IMG/VR virus record: IMGVR_UViG_3300036985_001383
Location: 1-41,048 of that record
DNA length: 41,048 nt
Reading direction: 5' to 3' (one strand)
From: a virus
Shown here: piece by piece, positions 1 through 7,162 of the stretch
How the letters are laid out: each line of letters starts with the position of its first letter
Numbering within the stretch: the first letter of the stretch is position 1
The notes under the pieces: model-generated
What the model saw: the letters and a program-made list of their open reading frames with translations, nothing else
Databases searched by the model: none
Told to the model about the DNA's origin: nothing
Translations under genes and position numbers: made by a program

Positions 1-106
1 ATCTGAGCGTGTTACCTAATGCAAGTAATCTGCAAAACTCTGTTGCTGTTTCCTCGTTGTAAATTGTCGGCCTTCCTTTCCCTCTCTTGGGTTGGTCTTC
101 ACTCAT
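1..106 (-). CDS. Terminase small subunit, N-terminal fragment (runs off the left edge)
   Basis: The first 35 codons of a gene that starts at 106 and leaves the window at base 1. The peptide opens with a basic stretch, then GRPTIYNEE, then TATEFCRLLALGNTLR. This is the usual start of phage small terminases: a GRPT-K/I-Y patch followed by the first helix of a DNA-binding helix-turn-helix, ending in a G-x-(S/T)-L-R turn. In that family the protein recognises the packaging site on concatemeric DNA and loads the large terminase. The start overlaps the stop of the upstream minus-strand gene as ATGA, so the two are probably cotranslated. Only the N-terminus is visible, so a general helix-turn-helix protein cannot be excluded. 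Terminase large subunit and portal would be expected just beyond the left edge. Confidence 0.7.
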   Translation of the reverse strand, partial: MSEDQPKRGKGRPTIYNEETATEFCRLLALGNTLR

Positions 107-246
107 GTTAAAACCTCATGTGTGATTTGTCTTGACAGGAAAAAAAATGGGTGTTTAAACTTTGCTACGCAATCACCATTTGTTGCCACTCTCTGCGCTG
201 GTCTTTCTCTGGTCTTTCTCGCTTGTTCGTAGCTTTTCTCTCTCAT
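103..246 (-). CDS. Small basic protein of unknown function upstream of terminase
   Basis: An open frame of 47 codons starting at the ATG at 246, whose TGA overlaps the terminase ATG as ATGA. The chosen start follows an A/T-rich leader (ATTAATACAT) like those of most genes here; an in-frame ATG at 288 would add 14 residues. The N-terminus is charged (MREKSYEQARKTRERP) and the C-terminal half is more hydrophobic. I recognise no family. The exact overlap with the next gene is the main support; it may be the first gene of the packaging operon. Confidence 0.42.
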   Translation of the reverse strand: MREKSYEQARKTRERPAQRVATNGDCVAKFKHPFFFLSRQITHEVLT

Positions 247-288
247 ATGTATTAATTCCGATTTCATCCAATCGTCATTGGATTTCAT

Positions 289-613
289 CTTGCGTCAAAA
301 CGTTTTTTCATTCGATGGCGTAAATCGTTCGCTGATTCGTTCTTTCCGATAAAATCGAAAATCACTCGCTGTCCGTAGAACGAGGATTGGTGCGGGTTTG
401 CGGCTGTCAATAGTTTTTTTCTTTTATTTTTAATGCGTTAAAAATATTTGCGCCTGTGTTGATGCGGTTCTGCGGTCGCTTGTGTCGTTTGCGATAGTGT
501 TTATGCGGCTTCGCGAGCCTAAAAATAATTAAAAAAATATCTTGGTGATGAGCGTTGGCGTGGTATTGTTTTACCAGATGAGTGAAACAACTCTCCCGTC
601 AAATCAAATCACA
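289..613. promoter_or_regulatory. Divergent intergenic control region
   Basis: About 300 bp with no convincing gene, separating leftward packaging genes from rightward early genes, so promoters for both directions should lie here. What can be seen is limited. There is a TTGACA on the minus strand at 405-410 without a good -10 at normal spacing, long T/A runs at 411-443 and 519-540, four copies of the word TGCGG between about 395 and 510, and a short hairpin GGCT-TCGCG-AGCC at 507-519. I cannot assign a promoter with confidence. An upstream extension of the 614 gene back to 542-578 would shorten the region. Confidence 0.4.
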
Positions 614-1018
614 ATGAACACCATGACAAAATCAGACCTTACAAAATTAGCAAAATCCTATGGCTACTCTGTGAAATTCACAGATGGCGAAATAGAAGTT
701 TATCCAAAAAATATGAGGGGTGAAGCTTCATTTTTTGAGTCCGACGACATGGGCGGCAGGATTTCAATCCTTGCCACTATTAAAGCCGACTTTTCCTCCC
801 GCTTTGCAAACAAGCTTTCACAGATTCACCTTCCATCTGATATCAGAGAGTCGCTTCAAAAATGGCATGATCACCACAAAGTTGAATGGCTTGAAAATCT
901 TTACTTTGCATGGATGTATGGTCGATATGATGGCTTTTCAAACTCTATGGTTTCTGGTGATCTTCAGATATTGCGAAATACAGATGGCCACAATGTAATT
1001 AAGCTTTTGACAGCATAA
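614..1018 (+). CDS. Early hypothetical protein, first gene of the rightward block
   Basis: A protein of about 134 residues of unknown function. From the N-terminus it has a helical stretch (MTKSDLTKLAKSYGYS), a strand-rich part, and a segment rich in His, Trp and aromatics (KWHDHHKVEWLENLYFAWMYGRYDG). I see no catalytic motif. The frame is open further upstream (possible starts at 542, 548 and 578). I chose 614 because the extra residues look like translated leader; 623 is equally possible. It is the first gene after the divergent control region and so probably among the earliest expressed. It has no signal peptide or membrane segment. Confidence 0.7.
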   Translation: MNTMTKSDLTKLAKSYGYSVKFTDGEIEVYPKNMRGEASFFESDDMGGRISILATIKADFSSRFANKLSQIHLPSDIRESLQKWHDHHKVEWLENLYFAWMYGRYDGFSNSMVSGDLQILRNTDGHNVIKLLTA

Positions 1019-1019
1019 C

Positions 1020-1056
1020 AACCCAACCCAACCCAATAAATACATACATACATACA
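1020..1056 (+). repeat. Microsatellite-like leader: AACCC x3 then TACA x4
   Basis: Directly between the stop of the first early gene and the ATG at 1059 lie three copies of AACCC (1020-1034) and four copies of TACA (1041-1056), joined by AATAAA. There is no Shine-Dalgarno sequence. The tract occupies the place of the A/T-rich initiation leader seen in front of many genes here, so it may tune translation of the 1059 gene by slippage in repeat number; that is inference. Confidence 0.6.
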
Positions 1057-1058
1057 TT

Positions 1059-1382
1059 ATGAAAATCACACTTAATACATATCAAATTGCGGACGAACTC
1101 CGCAAAGATTCCAATGCAGGATGGTCTTACGCTGGAGCAAATGCCTTGGCTGAATATCTGGACGAAAACGCAGGAGAAGAAACGGAATTCGATTGCGTTG
1201 CTATTCGTTGCGAATTCTCGGAATATTCGAGCGCACAAGATGCGGCGGAGGCTTATGGGTGGGAGGCGGATTCTCATATCGAAGAAGATGGGGCCGAATG
1301 TGATGCTGATGCCTTGCAATGGCTACAGGATAGAACGCAAGTAATTGAATTCAGCGGCGGCGTTATCGTTTTCAACTTCTAA
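1059..1382 (+). CDS. Acidic early phage protein of unknown function
   Basis: A 107-residue, strongly acidic protein. It begins with a helix (YQIADELRKDSNAGWSYAGA), has a central Asp/Glu-rich region, and ends in a compact strand motif (TQVIEFSGGVIVFNF). The VIEF-GGVIV ending is of a type I recall in small early phage proteins, but I know no function. It could be a DNA mimic or host-interaction factor because of its charge; that is speculation. The next gene starts 3 bases downstream, consistent with one operon. Confidence 0.75.
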   Translation: MKITLNTYQIADELRKDSNAGWSYAGANALAEYLDENAGEETEFDCVAIRCEFSEYSSAQDAAEAYGWEADSHIEEDGAECDADALQWLQDRTQVIEFSGGVIVFNF

Positions 1383-1385
1383 AAA

Positions 1386-1604
1386 ATGAACATCACCGAA
1401 CTAATCAAAACCATGGAAGATAAAGCAAAAAACGGAAACTGGATTCCCGCTTGCGGCGGGACAGAGAAACCCTTCAAATCCCGATCTGGAAAAACCCTCT
1501 TATATTGCTGGCAGCAATCGACAGGAATCCATGCATATTTGGACTGCGGCACGGATTTGATCTTATCACAAGAGGAAGCGGAAAACGCATTAGCATTATT
1601 TTAA
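1386..1604 (+). CDS. Small early protein of unknown function
   Basis: A 72-residue protein with an N-terminal helix (MNITELIKTMEDKAKNGNW) followed by three spaced cysteines, in IPACGG, LLYCWQ and LDCGTD. The core looks strand-rich and ends in a short helix (SQEEAENALALF). Three cysteines are too few and too spread for a clear zinc knuckle. It sits 3 bases after the preceding gene and its stop touches the start of the next. Function unknown. Confidence 0.72.
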   Translation: MNITELIKTMEDKAKNGNWIPACGGTEKPFKSRSGKTLLYCWQQSTGIHAYLDCGTDLILSQEEAENALALF

Positions 1605-1605
1605 A

Positions 1606-2280
1606 ATGAACATCCATCTTTCAAAAATCAGCGGGAACGTTAAAACCGGCCCCATTCCAGTAACAACATCCTCACAGGAAACATGCCCAGATGCTTGCCC
1701 ATTAAAGGCGGGGGGATGCTATGCTAAGGGGGGGCCGCTTGCCATGCATTGGAAAAAAGTCACGGCAAACCTCCGAGGGGATACCTTGCAAACCCTAGCA
1801 AAACAGATCAAGGGTTTCCCTCGTGGCCAAGTGTGGCGACACAATCAAGCGGGTGATCTCGCTGGCATAGGCGATCACATTGACGCAAGCGCATTAAAAA
1901 CCCTAGTTGCGGCGAACAAGGGGAGGCGTGGATTTACTTATACGCATAAACCATGCGAAGAAAATCAAAACAATCGGGACGCTGTCATGGAAGCAAACAA
2001 GGGAGGGTTCACCATTAATCTTTCCGGCAATAGCCTAAGCCATGCCGATAAGCTCGCTGATTTAAATATCGGCCCTGTTGTTAGTGTCGTACCATTTGGA
2101 ACACCGAACACATTCTACACCCCATCGGGACGCAAAGGTATCGTTTGCCCAGCCCAGCAAAGGGATGACATAACGTGTGCTAATTGCCAATTATGTTCAA
2201 GGGTAAATCGTTCGGTGATTATTGGATTTCTGCCGCATGGCGCATCAAAGGCCAAGGCTAACGCAATCTCAAACAAATAA
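1606..2280 (+). CDS. Conserved Cys-rich phage protein
   Basis: A 224-residue protein resembling a family seen in many phage genomes that has, as far as I know, no assigned function. Cys clusters are visible near both ends: CPDACPL-x4-CY at about residues 28-39 and CPAQQRDDITCANCQLC near 180-197, consistent with a metal or Fe-S site built from N- and C-terminal cysteines. The middle holds VWRHNQAGDL and a GxFTYTHKP motif. A TIM-barrel-like or radical-SAM-like fold is conceivable from the spacing, but the CxxxCxxC of radical SAM enzymes is not clearly present. It is embedded in the early operon. Confidence 0.78.
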   Translation: MNIHLSKISGNVKTGPIPVTTSSQETCPDACPLKAGGCYAKGGPLAMHWKKVTANLRGDTLQTLAKQIKGFPRGQVWRHNQAGDLAGIGDHIDASALKTLVAANKGRRGFTYTHKPCEENQNNRDAVMEANKGGFTINLSGNSLSHADKLADLNIGPVVSVVPFGTPNTFYTPSGRKGIVCPAQQRDDITCANCQLCSRVNRSVIIGFLPHGASKAKANAISNK

Positions 2281-2282
2281 AC

Positions 2283-2456
2283 ATGAAAACATATAAGAAA
2301 ATCGACATATTCTTGCAAGGATTAAAACCAAGGGATGCACTTGTGTATGAGTGCTCTACAATTAGAAGCAAGACGTGCAAGCAAGCAAAGGCGGCATTCC
2401 TGCTCGTTCACAATTACCTATCGGAAAACCAAGTCAAAGCAAGATTCTCAAAATGA
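2283..2456 (+). CDS. Small early protein (57 aa), unknown function
   Basis: ATG at 2283, two bases after the preceding stop, reading 57 codons to TGA at 2454-2456. The protein is basic and helical (MKTYKKIDIFLQGLKPRDAL, then ending LVHNYLSENQVKARFSK) with two cysteines. Its last codons overlap the next ATG as ATGA, the same coupling used throughout the early block. I do not recognise a family; the charge would fit a nucleic-acid-binding role but nothing proves it. Confidence 0.6.
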   Translation: MKTYKKIDIFLQGLKPRDALVYECSTIRSKTCKQAKAAFLLVHNYLSENQVKARFSK

Positions 2457-2563
2457 AAACACTAGATCAACTCTCATCCCCACTAATCACCCTCATTTTC
2501 ACCCTTGCCATGCTGTCACTTTTTAGCGCATTGGCTCAATACATCGAAAGAAACGGACTATGA
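2453..2563 (+). CDS. Small single-pass membrane protein (36 aa)
   Basis: ATG at 2453 overlapping the previous stop, 36 codons. The peptide is MKTLDQLSS followed by one hydrophobic segment (LITLIFTLAMLSLFSALA) and a short polar tail QYIERNGL, so a single transmembrane helix is predicted. The stop overlaps the following ATG as ATGA. An in-frame extension back to 2375 exists but would read through the preceding gene. Function unknown; small early membrane proteins of phages sometimes act in superinfection exclusion, which cannot be judged here. Confidence 0.5.
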   Translation: MKTLDQLSSPLITLIFTLAMLSLFSALAQYIERNGL

Positions 2564-2712
2564 GCCTAGAAAAAATAATGCAACGATGGATTGACGAGGA
2601 AGGATTTTCCCCCGCTCGCGCTCGTGAGATATCACTTGATGAAATCGACTTTTATCAAGAGGAGGCGAAAGCGTGGAAGGGTAACGACGACAGAATGCAA
2701 GAATACATCTAA
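2560..2712 (+). CDS. Small acidic early protein (50 aa)
   Basis: ATG at 2560 overlapping the preceding TGA, 50 codons, ending TAA at 2710-2712. The product is charged and helical (MSLEKIMQRWIDEEGFSPAR at the start, WKGNDDRMQEYI at the end). The residues FSPARAREISLDEID resemble a short helix-turn-helix-like turn but are too little for a call. Its coupling to both neighbours supports it as a gene. Confidence 0.52.
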   Translation: MSLEKIMQRWIDEEGFSPARAREISLDEIDFYQEEAKAWKGNDDRMQEYI

Positions 2713-2739
2713 TAAAACCAAAAAAAATAAATCAATACT

Positions 2740-3069
2740 ATGAAAGCAAACCACACCAAAGCACCTTGGATTGTTCAAATTGACGAGGACAGGAATGATT
2801 CAAGCTTTACCACTATCAAGGTAGTGGACGGATCAAGGGAAAGCCTCACCCATCCGCAAGGCGCATTGACCCTTGCCAATATTCAAACCTTCGCTCCGCA
2901 TTTGAATGAAGGCATTGCCAACGCTCATTTGATCGCCACAGCACCAGATTTGCTGGACGCATTAAAAGGGGCGGTAGGATATGTGGAAATGGAAGGCGGG
3001 TATTTGAATGACCCATATTGGTACACAGCGGCCAAGTGTGCAATCGCCAAGGCGGAGGGTAAAGTATGA
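2740..3069 (+). CDS. Common phage hypothetical protein (APW...ATAPDLL type)
   Basis: A 109-residue protein of a widespread phage type of unknown function. Diagnostic pieces are the start KAPWIVQIDED, the block ANAHLIATAPDLLDALKGAV near residues 66-85 and a helical end AKCAIAKAEGKV. The gene is preceded by an AAAAAAAATAAATCAATACT leader and no SD. Its stop overlaps the next ATG as ATGA. The family usually sits among early, non-structural genes, as here. Confidence 0.8.
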   Translation: MKANHTKAPWIVQIDEDRNDSSFTTIKVVDGSRESLTHPQGALTLANIQTFAPHLNEGIANAHLIATAPDLLDALKGAVGYVEMEGGYLNDPYWYTAAKCAIAKAEGKV

Positions 3070-3329
3070 AAATAATTGAAAAAATAAACAATATCAAGTG
3101 TCCAGATTCAATCCAATATATTCGAGCATATGAGGAAAATGCAAATATCTTTTTAGATATTGTAGCCTTCCGAACATATAGCCAAGCGGACGAAAATCAG
3201 CGATTCTGGGACGTGTCTAATATATTGGCGGACATAGGTAAAATGGCAGGAGTGGCTAGAATCCGTCAAGATGGCACAATCGACCACGAGGAGGGGCGGG
3301 GATGGTTTTACCAAGTCGAAACAATCTAA
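3066..3329 (+). CDS. Early hypothetical protein (87 aa)
   Basis: ATG at 3066 overlaps the previous TGA. The 87-residue product has an alternating pattern (strand-like DIVAFRTYSQADENQRFWDV, helix NILADIGKMAGVARI, then GTIDHEEGRGWFYQVETI), suggesting a small alpha/beta domain. I recognise no motif of known function. It is part of a chain of overlapping early genes. Confidence 0.68.
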   Translation: MKIIEKINNIKCPDSIQYIRAYEENANIFLDIVAFRTYSQADENQRFWDVSNILADIGKMAGVARIRQDGTIDHEEGRGWFYQVETI

Positions 3330-3340
3330 ACTAAACGCAT

Positions 3341-3616
3341 ATGAAAACACTATCACCACAAGATCAATCCGAAATTGAAAGCCTCACTTATCTCACTCCA
3401 CCAGAAGACCAAGGGAATCCGCATTGCGGAGGACAGGCAATATGGGGAGAACTTGCAGTTATTCGCAGATGGGATTGGGATGATAATTGCGGAAAACTAA
3501 GCAATACTCGCCACAAATACGAGGTGTACGAGTGGGAAGGCGAAGACGAAGACCCTGCATTTAATAGGTTAACACTAGGCAACATCATTGCAAAATTCAG
3601 CGTTCCTACAGCATGA
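3341..3616 (+). CDS. Early hypothetical protein (91 aa)
   Basis: A 91-residue acidic protein. Visible features are a central IWGELAVIRRWDWDDNCGKL stretch, KYEVYEWEGEDEDP and a C-terminal LTLGNIIAKFSVPTA. It looks like a small beta-rich domain; no motif is recognised. Its stop overlaps the following start as ATGA, tying it to the operon. Confidence 0.68.
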   Translation: MKTLSPQDQSEIESLTYLTPPEDQGNPHCGGQAIWGELAVIRRWDWDDNCGKLSNTRHKYEVYEWEGEDEDPAFNRLTLGNIIAKFSVPTA

Positions 3617-3828
3617 AAATACCCCCATCACACCAAGGTAGCCCAAGGCACACCGAATGGCTTGCAAGGGTCACTCAGCTCGAAAGCGAAGGATTAGATA
3701 GAAGTGATGCCCAAGGCATTGCAGACATGGAAGCAGAACAAAATATGAAAGAAGCAATCAAGAAAAAAATCATCAACAAACTAGGCATAAGTCAAGAATG
3801 GGCAAAGGATCATCTGATCGTAATGTAA
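3613..3828 (+). CDS. Small early protein with a degradation-of-DNA-binding-like helix pattern, unknown function
   Basis: A 71-residue, helical protein starting at the overlapped ATG. The segments EWLARVTQLESEGLDRSDAQ and IADMEAEQNMKEAIKKKIIN are reminiscent of short helical bundles common in small phage proteins, where a helix pair around LD-SDAQ-I is frequent. I know no function and cannot confirm DNA binding. Confidence 0.66.
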   Translation: MKIPPSHQGSPRHTEWLARVTQLESEGLDRSDAQGIADMEAEQNMKEAIKKKIINKLGISQEWAKDHLIVM

Positions 3829-3844
3829 TAAACACTAAATAAAT

Positions 3845-4246
3845 ATGAGCAACATAAAAGACATAATCAAGGCAAGGCAGGACTTGGAAACAGCAAAGGA
3901 GAACGCTAAGATGGCAGAGGAGGCGGCAACAAGGGAAGCGGAAGAGACTGCAATGAAGCCATTCATTGACGTTTATGAGGAACTCAAGGATTTACCTCTG
4001 AGGTCAGCAAGCGGGTATAGCGTAAGGAAAGAGAAACTGAGCGATATTTGCTCAAGGTCATCATGTGCAAGCCGCATCGAATTGTATACAGGACATGGAA
4101 ACCAATTTCGCGTGTCGTCTGATCTTCACCAAGGTAGGATTCGATACTATGTAGAGCACAACAAGCATAATTCGGGATGGCTCGATTTTGACGAGGCATT
4201 CTGTGCATTCCTCGATACCTTGGCGCGACTTGTGAAAGTAGACTAA
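3845..4246 (+). CDS. Early protein with N-terminal coiled coil (133 aa)
   Basis: Begins after the leader AACACTAAATAAAT with no SD. Residues 1-45 are highly charged and Ala-rich (KDIIKARQDLETAKENAKMA, EEAATREAEETAM), a likely coiled coil. The rest is a compact domain with two nearby cysteines (ICSRSSCASRIELYTG) and aromatic residues near the end (GWLDFDEAFCAFLDTLARL). No known family is recognised. The next gene starts 1 base after the stop. Confidence 0.7.
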   Translation: MSNIKDIIKARQDLETAKENAKMAEEAATREAEETAMKPFIDVYEELKDLPLRSASGYSVRKEKLSDICSRSSCASRIELYTGHGNQFRVSSDLHQGRIRYYVEHNKHNSGWLDFDEAFCAFLDTLARLVKVD

Positions 4247-4247
4247 T

Positions 4248-4349
4248 ATGGAAACAATAATCTGCTTTGCAATCGTCGCCTTCAAGGTTGGCGAAATCAT
4301 CATCCCAGTATTGGCCCTAGGTCTTTTTGTTTGGAACATTAAAGGATAA
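4248..4349 (+). CDS. Tiny membrane protein (33 aa)
   Basis: ATG at 4248 one base after the preceding stop, 33 codons to TAA at 4347-4349, with the next ATG at 4351. The whole peptide is hydrophobic (METIICFAIVAFKVGEIIIP, then VLALGLFVWNIKG), giving one or two short membrane segments. The tight spacing on both sides supports it; the small size keeps the confidence moderate. Confidence 0.45.
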   Translation: METIICFAIVAFKVGEIIIPVLALGLFVWNIKG

Positions 4350-4350
4350 C

Positions 4351-4551
4351 ATGACGCTTACATTCGCACTATCACTTACAGCAATCACCATAGCATCCAT
4401 GTGGGCTTGCTACAAGCTAGGCCAGCAAAATATACTGGATGAGTTTGAACGATATTACAAGAAAAAAAAACTTGAATCGGAGAAACTGCAAGATACCATC
4501 AACAACCTTCCCAAGTATACAATCTTGGGAGACGACAACAACAACCAATAA
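4351..4551 (+). CDS. Small membrane-anchored coiled-coil protein (66 aa)
   Basis: I place the start at the ATG at 4351, one base after the previous stop, rather than at an in-frame ATG at 4327 inside that gene. Residues 1-20 form a transmembrane helix (LTFALSLTAITIASMWACY), followed by a charged coiled-coil-like region (DEFERYYKKKKLESEKLQD) and an Asn/Asp-rich tail. The topology (short anchor, long soluble helix) is spanin- or Rz-like, but the position among early genes argues against a lysis role. Confidence 0.58.
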   Translation: MTLTFALSLTAITIASMWACYKLGQQNILDEFERYYKKKKLESEKLQDTINNLPKYTILGDDNNNQ

Positions 4552-4559
4552 ATAAATAC

Positions 4560-5222
4560 ATGAAAAACATCGCATCAGCACTAGTAAAGGCTCAAAAAGC
4601 ATTCGGGCCTGCATTAAAAACATCAACAAATCCACATTTCCGCTCAAGGTATGCCGATCTTTCGGCTTGCGTTGAAGCTGTCATGGGTGGATTAAATGAC
4701 AATGGAATCGCATTGGTTCAGCAGACTCACGAATGTGAATCTGGAGTGTTAGTCGAAACTCTATTCATACACGAATCGGGTGAGACATTCTCGGCAGGAA
4801 AACTGCACGTTCCAGCAAGCAAGAATGACGCAATGGGATATGGGTCTGCATTGACGTATGCAAGAAGATACTCACTTATGGCCGCTTGTGGGATTGCACC
4901 AGAAGATGATGATGGTCAAGCCGCATCACGGCCAAGTGTTGCACAAGTTAGTAAGCCAGTCGCAAAAGTCATAAAGAAAGAACCAATCGTTCCTGCCAAC
5001 ATGGATGAGTTGCCTGACGCTCCTTGGTTAGAAGAGTGGTATTCTGATGTTGAGTCAACCATCAAGGAAATCGACAAGGAAGCTACATTGTGGCTCGTTA
5101 AGAAGGGTGCATTGGAGGAAGGACAGACATGGCGTGAATTACAGCAAGGCCCATATCGCTCACGCATCCTTTCCAAGGGTGGGGCATCCGCATTCGTTCA
5201 AGCAGTTCTTACAACATTATGA
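4560..5222 (+). CDS. erf: ERF-family single-strand annealing protein
   Basis: A 220-residue protein with the hallmarks of the ERF recombinase superfamily: KNIASALVKAQKAFGPALK, then NPHFRSRYADLSACVEAV near residues 24-41, and the signature GYGSALTYARRYSL at about 93-106. In that family the protein anneals complementary single strands and drives recombination-dependent replication or genome circularisation. The C-terminal half (from about 120) is low in conservation, as usual, with a small helical domain at the end. It is preceded by CCAATAAATAAATAC without SD, and its stop overlaps the start of a nuclease gene, giving an annealing-protein/exonuclease pair comparable in logic to Red beta/exo. 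Confidence 0.9.
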   Translation: MKNIASALVKAQKAFGPALKTSTNPHFRSRYADLSACVEAVMGGLNDNGIALVQQTHECESGVLVETLFIHESGETFSAGKLHVPASKNDAMGYGSALTYARRYSLMAACGIAPEDDDGQAASRPSVAQVSKPVAKVIKKEPIVPANMDELPDAPWLEEWYSDVESTIKEIDKEATLWLVKKGALEEGQTWRELQQGPYRSRILSKGGASAFVQAVLTTL

Positions 5223-6238
5223 TCCGCCATTCATCACTACCTAAGTTAGCGCAATGTGCCTGCTACGAATCTGCTTCTGGGGAGTCATCCCCAGCGGCAG
5301 CTCGTGGAACCAAGATGGATGAGGCATTCCGCTTTGCACTTGCAGGAGATAGAAGCAAGATTGAATTACTAGATACAAGCGACGATAAGAAAGCTGTCAT
5401 CTGGGCAATTGATCAAGTGATACAAATCTCTGAAGGCAAGGGAATCGTTTCAGATGAATCTAAGCTCAAAGTAAAGACTGCGGGAATTGACCATATCGGA
5501 ACAGAGGATTGCAGAATTCCCTCATTGTGCATTTCCTGCGACCTGAAGTCAGGTCAAGTCCGTGGGTATTACGAGCAGATGGCGGCATACGCCTATGGAA
5601 ACATGGCTAGAGAGTTCTGTGACGAGTGGACGTGCTATCTGATATTCTGCGACCAGCAACGGATCGTGAAGCATTCATTCAACTACGAGGAAGCCAAGGC
5701 TGGAGTTGAGGAGATTCTAGCAAAGGCTAACGATCCAAACAAAAAGCCAACTCCGTGTGAGTATTGTAAATGGTGCTCTAATTATTCAACGTGCAACGGA
5801 ATTGCAACAGCAGTCAACGATACATTGGTTGTAGTGGATAGCGACCTACAGGCCAACGTAGCGCAATTAAAGGAGTATCTAGCGGCAGACCCAGAACGCA
5901 TAAGTGCATTTGTAAAGAAGGCAAATATCTTCAATGAGCTAGTGGATTGGGCTAAGGATTTGATCCGCGAACGCTTGACCAACAATGAGCCAGTTGTGGG
6001 TTACAAGCTGCAAAACTCCAAGGGAATTGAGTATTGTGGAGCGGAAGCTCTATATTCAGCAACTGAAACATTGAGCAAGTTTGAGATAATAGACTTATTC
6101 GGCGGCAAGATCAAAGCAAATGATCTGCGTGAGTTTACTGAAAAGAAAGGCATTCCGTTCGACTTTGACACATATCGAACCAAAGACATTGTTCGCATGG
6201 TTGAAGACAAACCTAAAAAGGAAAAGAAAATCAAATGA
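5219..6238 (+). CDS. Cas4/RecB-like PD-(D/E)XK nuclease with cysteine cluster
   Basis: A 339-residue nuclease-like protein. Motifs in order: AARGTKMDEAFR near 28-38 (first helix of the PD-(D/E)XK fold), GTED at 94-97 (candidate motif II Asp), CDLKSGQ with D108-x-K110 (the (D/E)xK motif), then Q120 and Y124 in YYEQMAAYAYG, typical of the RecB/Cas4 motif IV. A cluster C180-x2-C183-x2-C186-x5-C192 and N-terminal Cys at 13/15 fit an Fe-S site as in Cas4 and AddB. It likely resects DNA ends for the ERF protein encoded just upstream with a 4-base overlap. The C-terminal third is charged and ends in a Lys-rich tail. Confidence 0.82.
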   Translation: MIRHSSLPKLAQCACYESASGESSPAAARGTKMDEAFRFALAGDRSKIELLDTSDDKKAVIWAIDQVIQISEGKGIVSDESKLKVKTAGIDHIGTEDCRIPSLCISCDLKSGQVRGYYEQMAAYAYGNMAREFCDEWTCYLIFCDQQRIVKHSFNYEEAKAGVEEILAKANDPNKKPTPCEYCKWCSNYSTCNGIATAVNDTLVVVDSDLQANVAQLKEYLAADPERISAFVKKANIFNELVDWAKDLIRERLTNNEPVVGYKLQNSKGIEYCGAEALYSATETLSKFEIIDLFGGKIKANDLREFTEKKGIPFDFDTYRTKDIVRMVEDKPKKEKKIK

Positions 6239-6465
6239 ACTACGAAACAAGAACATTAAGAATAGCTGTCATGCCAGAAAATGAGCCAATATTTGCTGAT
6301 GGTGTAACTGAAATTAAAATCGTTGATGAAGGCGGAGGTGAGTTTATAGAGGTTTCACAATGCAATGATGATAATGATGGTAAGATTCAAATTGATCCAA
6401 CAGAATGGCCTCACATAAGAGAAGCTATTAACAAAATGATAAAAAAATGCAGGAATAATAAATAA
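6235..6465 (+). CDS. Small acidic early protein (76 aa)
   Basis: ATG at 6235 overlaps the nuclease stop. The product is acidic with strand-like segments (TRTLRIAVMPENEPIFADGV, TEIKIVDEGGGEFIEVSQ) and a C-terminal helix (WPHIREAINKMIKKCRNNK). The pattern looks like a small beta-sheet domain plus helix. No family is recognised; its place between nuclease and replication genes suggests a DNA-metabolism accessory. Confidence 0.68.
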   Translation: MNYETRTLRIAVMPENEPIFADGVTEIKIVDEGGGEFIEVSQCNDDNDGKIQIDPTEWPHIREAINKMIKKCRNNK

Positions 6466-6466
6466 T

Positions 6467-6805
6467 ATGGAAACTATAATTGAAATTGAAGAGATTGAAG
6501 AGGATGAAGATAAACGCTATAGGCACAAGTTTATAGATACTGAATATCTAAAGTCAAAGTCGCAAAAGACTTGGATTGATGAGATTGAATTAGTTCCAGA
6601 CAAAAAAGTCCGTTGCGTTGCAGCAAGGATTGTATGGTGGGATTTTTTCTCAACTAAAGATTGTAATACAGGATGGGATGGGTTGGATAAGTATGTCCAA
6701 GCTCCAGAGTTCCCAGAAGTAAGCATTGATGACATTGTTGTCGCATTGCTGTCCTTTGGATATTCAATGGACAGAATCAAGTATCGCTTGAAAGGAGTAG
6801 AGTGA
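6467..6805 (+). CDS. Early hypothetical protein (112 aa)
   Basis: A 112-residue protein opening with a very acidic stretch (IIEIEEIEEDEDKRYRHKF). The middle holds a Trp/Phe-rich segment (RIVWWDFFSTKDCNTGWDG) and the end a helix (VVALLSFGYSMDRIKYRLKG). No known motif. The final codons contain AAAGGAG, which acts as a Shine-Dalgarno for the overlapping GTG start of the next gene, a rare SD in this window. Confidence 0.68.
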   Translation: METIIEIEEIEEDEDKRYRHKFIDTEYLKSKSQKTWIDEIELVPDKKVRCVAARIVWWDFFSTKDCNTGWDGLDKYVQAPEFPEVSIDDIVVALLSFGYSMDRIKYRLKGVE

Positions 6806-7101
6806 ACGGCATACAACTCAAGGAGCGTGGATGCGCCAAGGTAAGTGAAAATACTCCAGACAAGTGGCGTAATGAGGCTCTTAATATCATTACAGCAATG
6901 GCATCATCTGGATTGTCATTTCATGCTGAAGACGTGCGTAGCTTAGTTGGTGACCCTCCAAACCATCCTAACGCTTTCGGAGCTATCTTCAATACTGCAT
7001 CCAAGGCGAAGCTAATCGTTCGCATTGGAGACGTATTAGCCAAGCGTAACAACGCTCACGCAAGGAGGATTTCGCTTTACAAAGGAGCAAGATTCGCTTA
7101 G
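6802..7101 (+). CDS. Winged-helix-like DNA-binding protein of the replication module
   Basis: Starts with GTG at 6802, preceded by AAAGGAG with good spacing and overlapping the previous TGA. The 99-residue product resembles a common phage protein: an N-terminal helix (WRNEALNIITAMASSG), the block FHAEDVRSLVGDPPNHPNAF, and a terminal hairpin (AKLIVRIGDVLAKRNN, ISLYKG). The order helix - D-V-R - G-D-P-P-N-H-P-N-A - wing looks like a winged helix. Its partners are usually replication genes, as here (initiator and helicase follow). The exact role is unknown. Confidence 0.72.
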   Translation: MNGIQLKERGCAKVSENTPDKWRNEALNIITAMASSGLSFHAEDVRSLVGDPPNHPNAFGAIFNTASKAKLIVRIGDVLAKRNNAHARRISLYKGARFA

Positions 7102-7110
7102 ATTAGTGAT

Positions 7111-7142
7111 TCTGCATTTGCAGACGATGTTTGATACCATCG
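7111..7142 (+). other. Two adjacent hairpins in the leader of the replication gene
   Basis: The 125-base gap between 7101 and 7227 starts with a perfect inverted repeat TCTGCA-tt-TGCAGA (7111-7124) directly followed by CGATG (7125-7129) pairing with CATCG (7138-7142). CCATCG occurs again at 7175-7180, so CGATG and the later GATGG (7191-7195) each have two possible partners. This suggests a switching leader or small RNA ahead of the terminator at 7163-7222. No coding frame is convincing here. Confidence 0.5.
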
Positions 7143-7162
7143 CTAAACACTAAAAATTTATG

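Noticed and set aside
5219-6238. CRISPR-associated Cas4
   Set aside because: The nuclease shares the fold and Cys cluster with Cas4, but no other cas gene or repeat array exists and its neighbour is an ERF annealing protein, so a recombination nuclease is the better reading.
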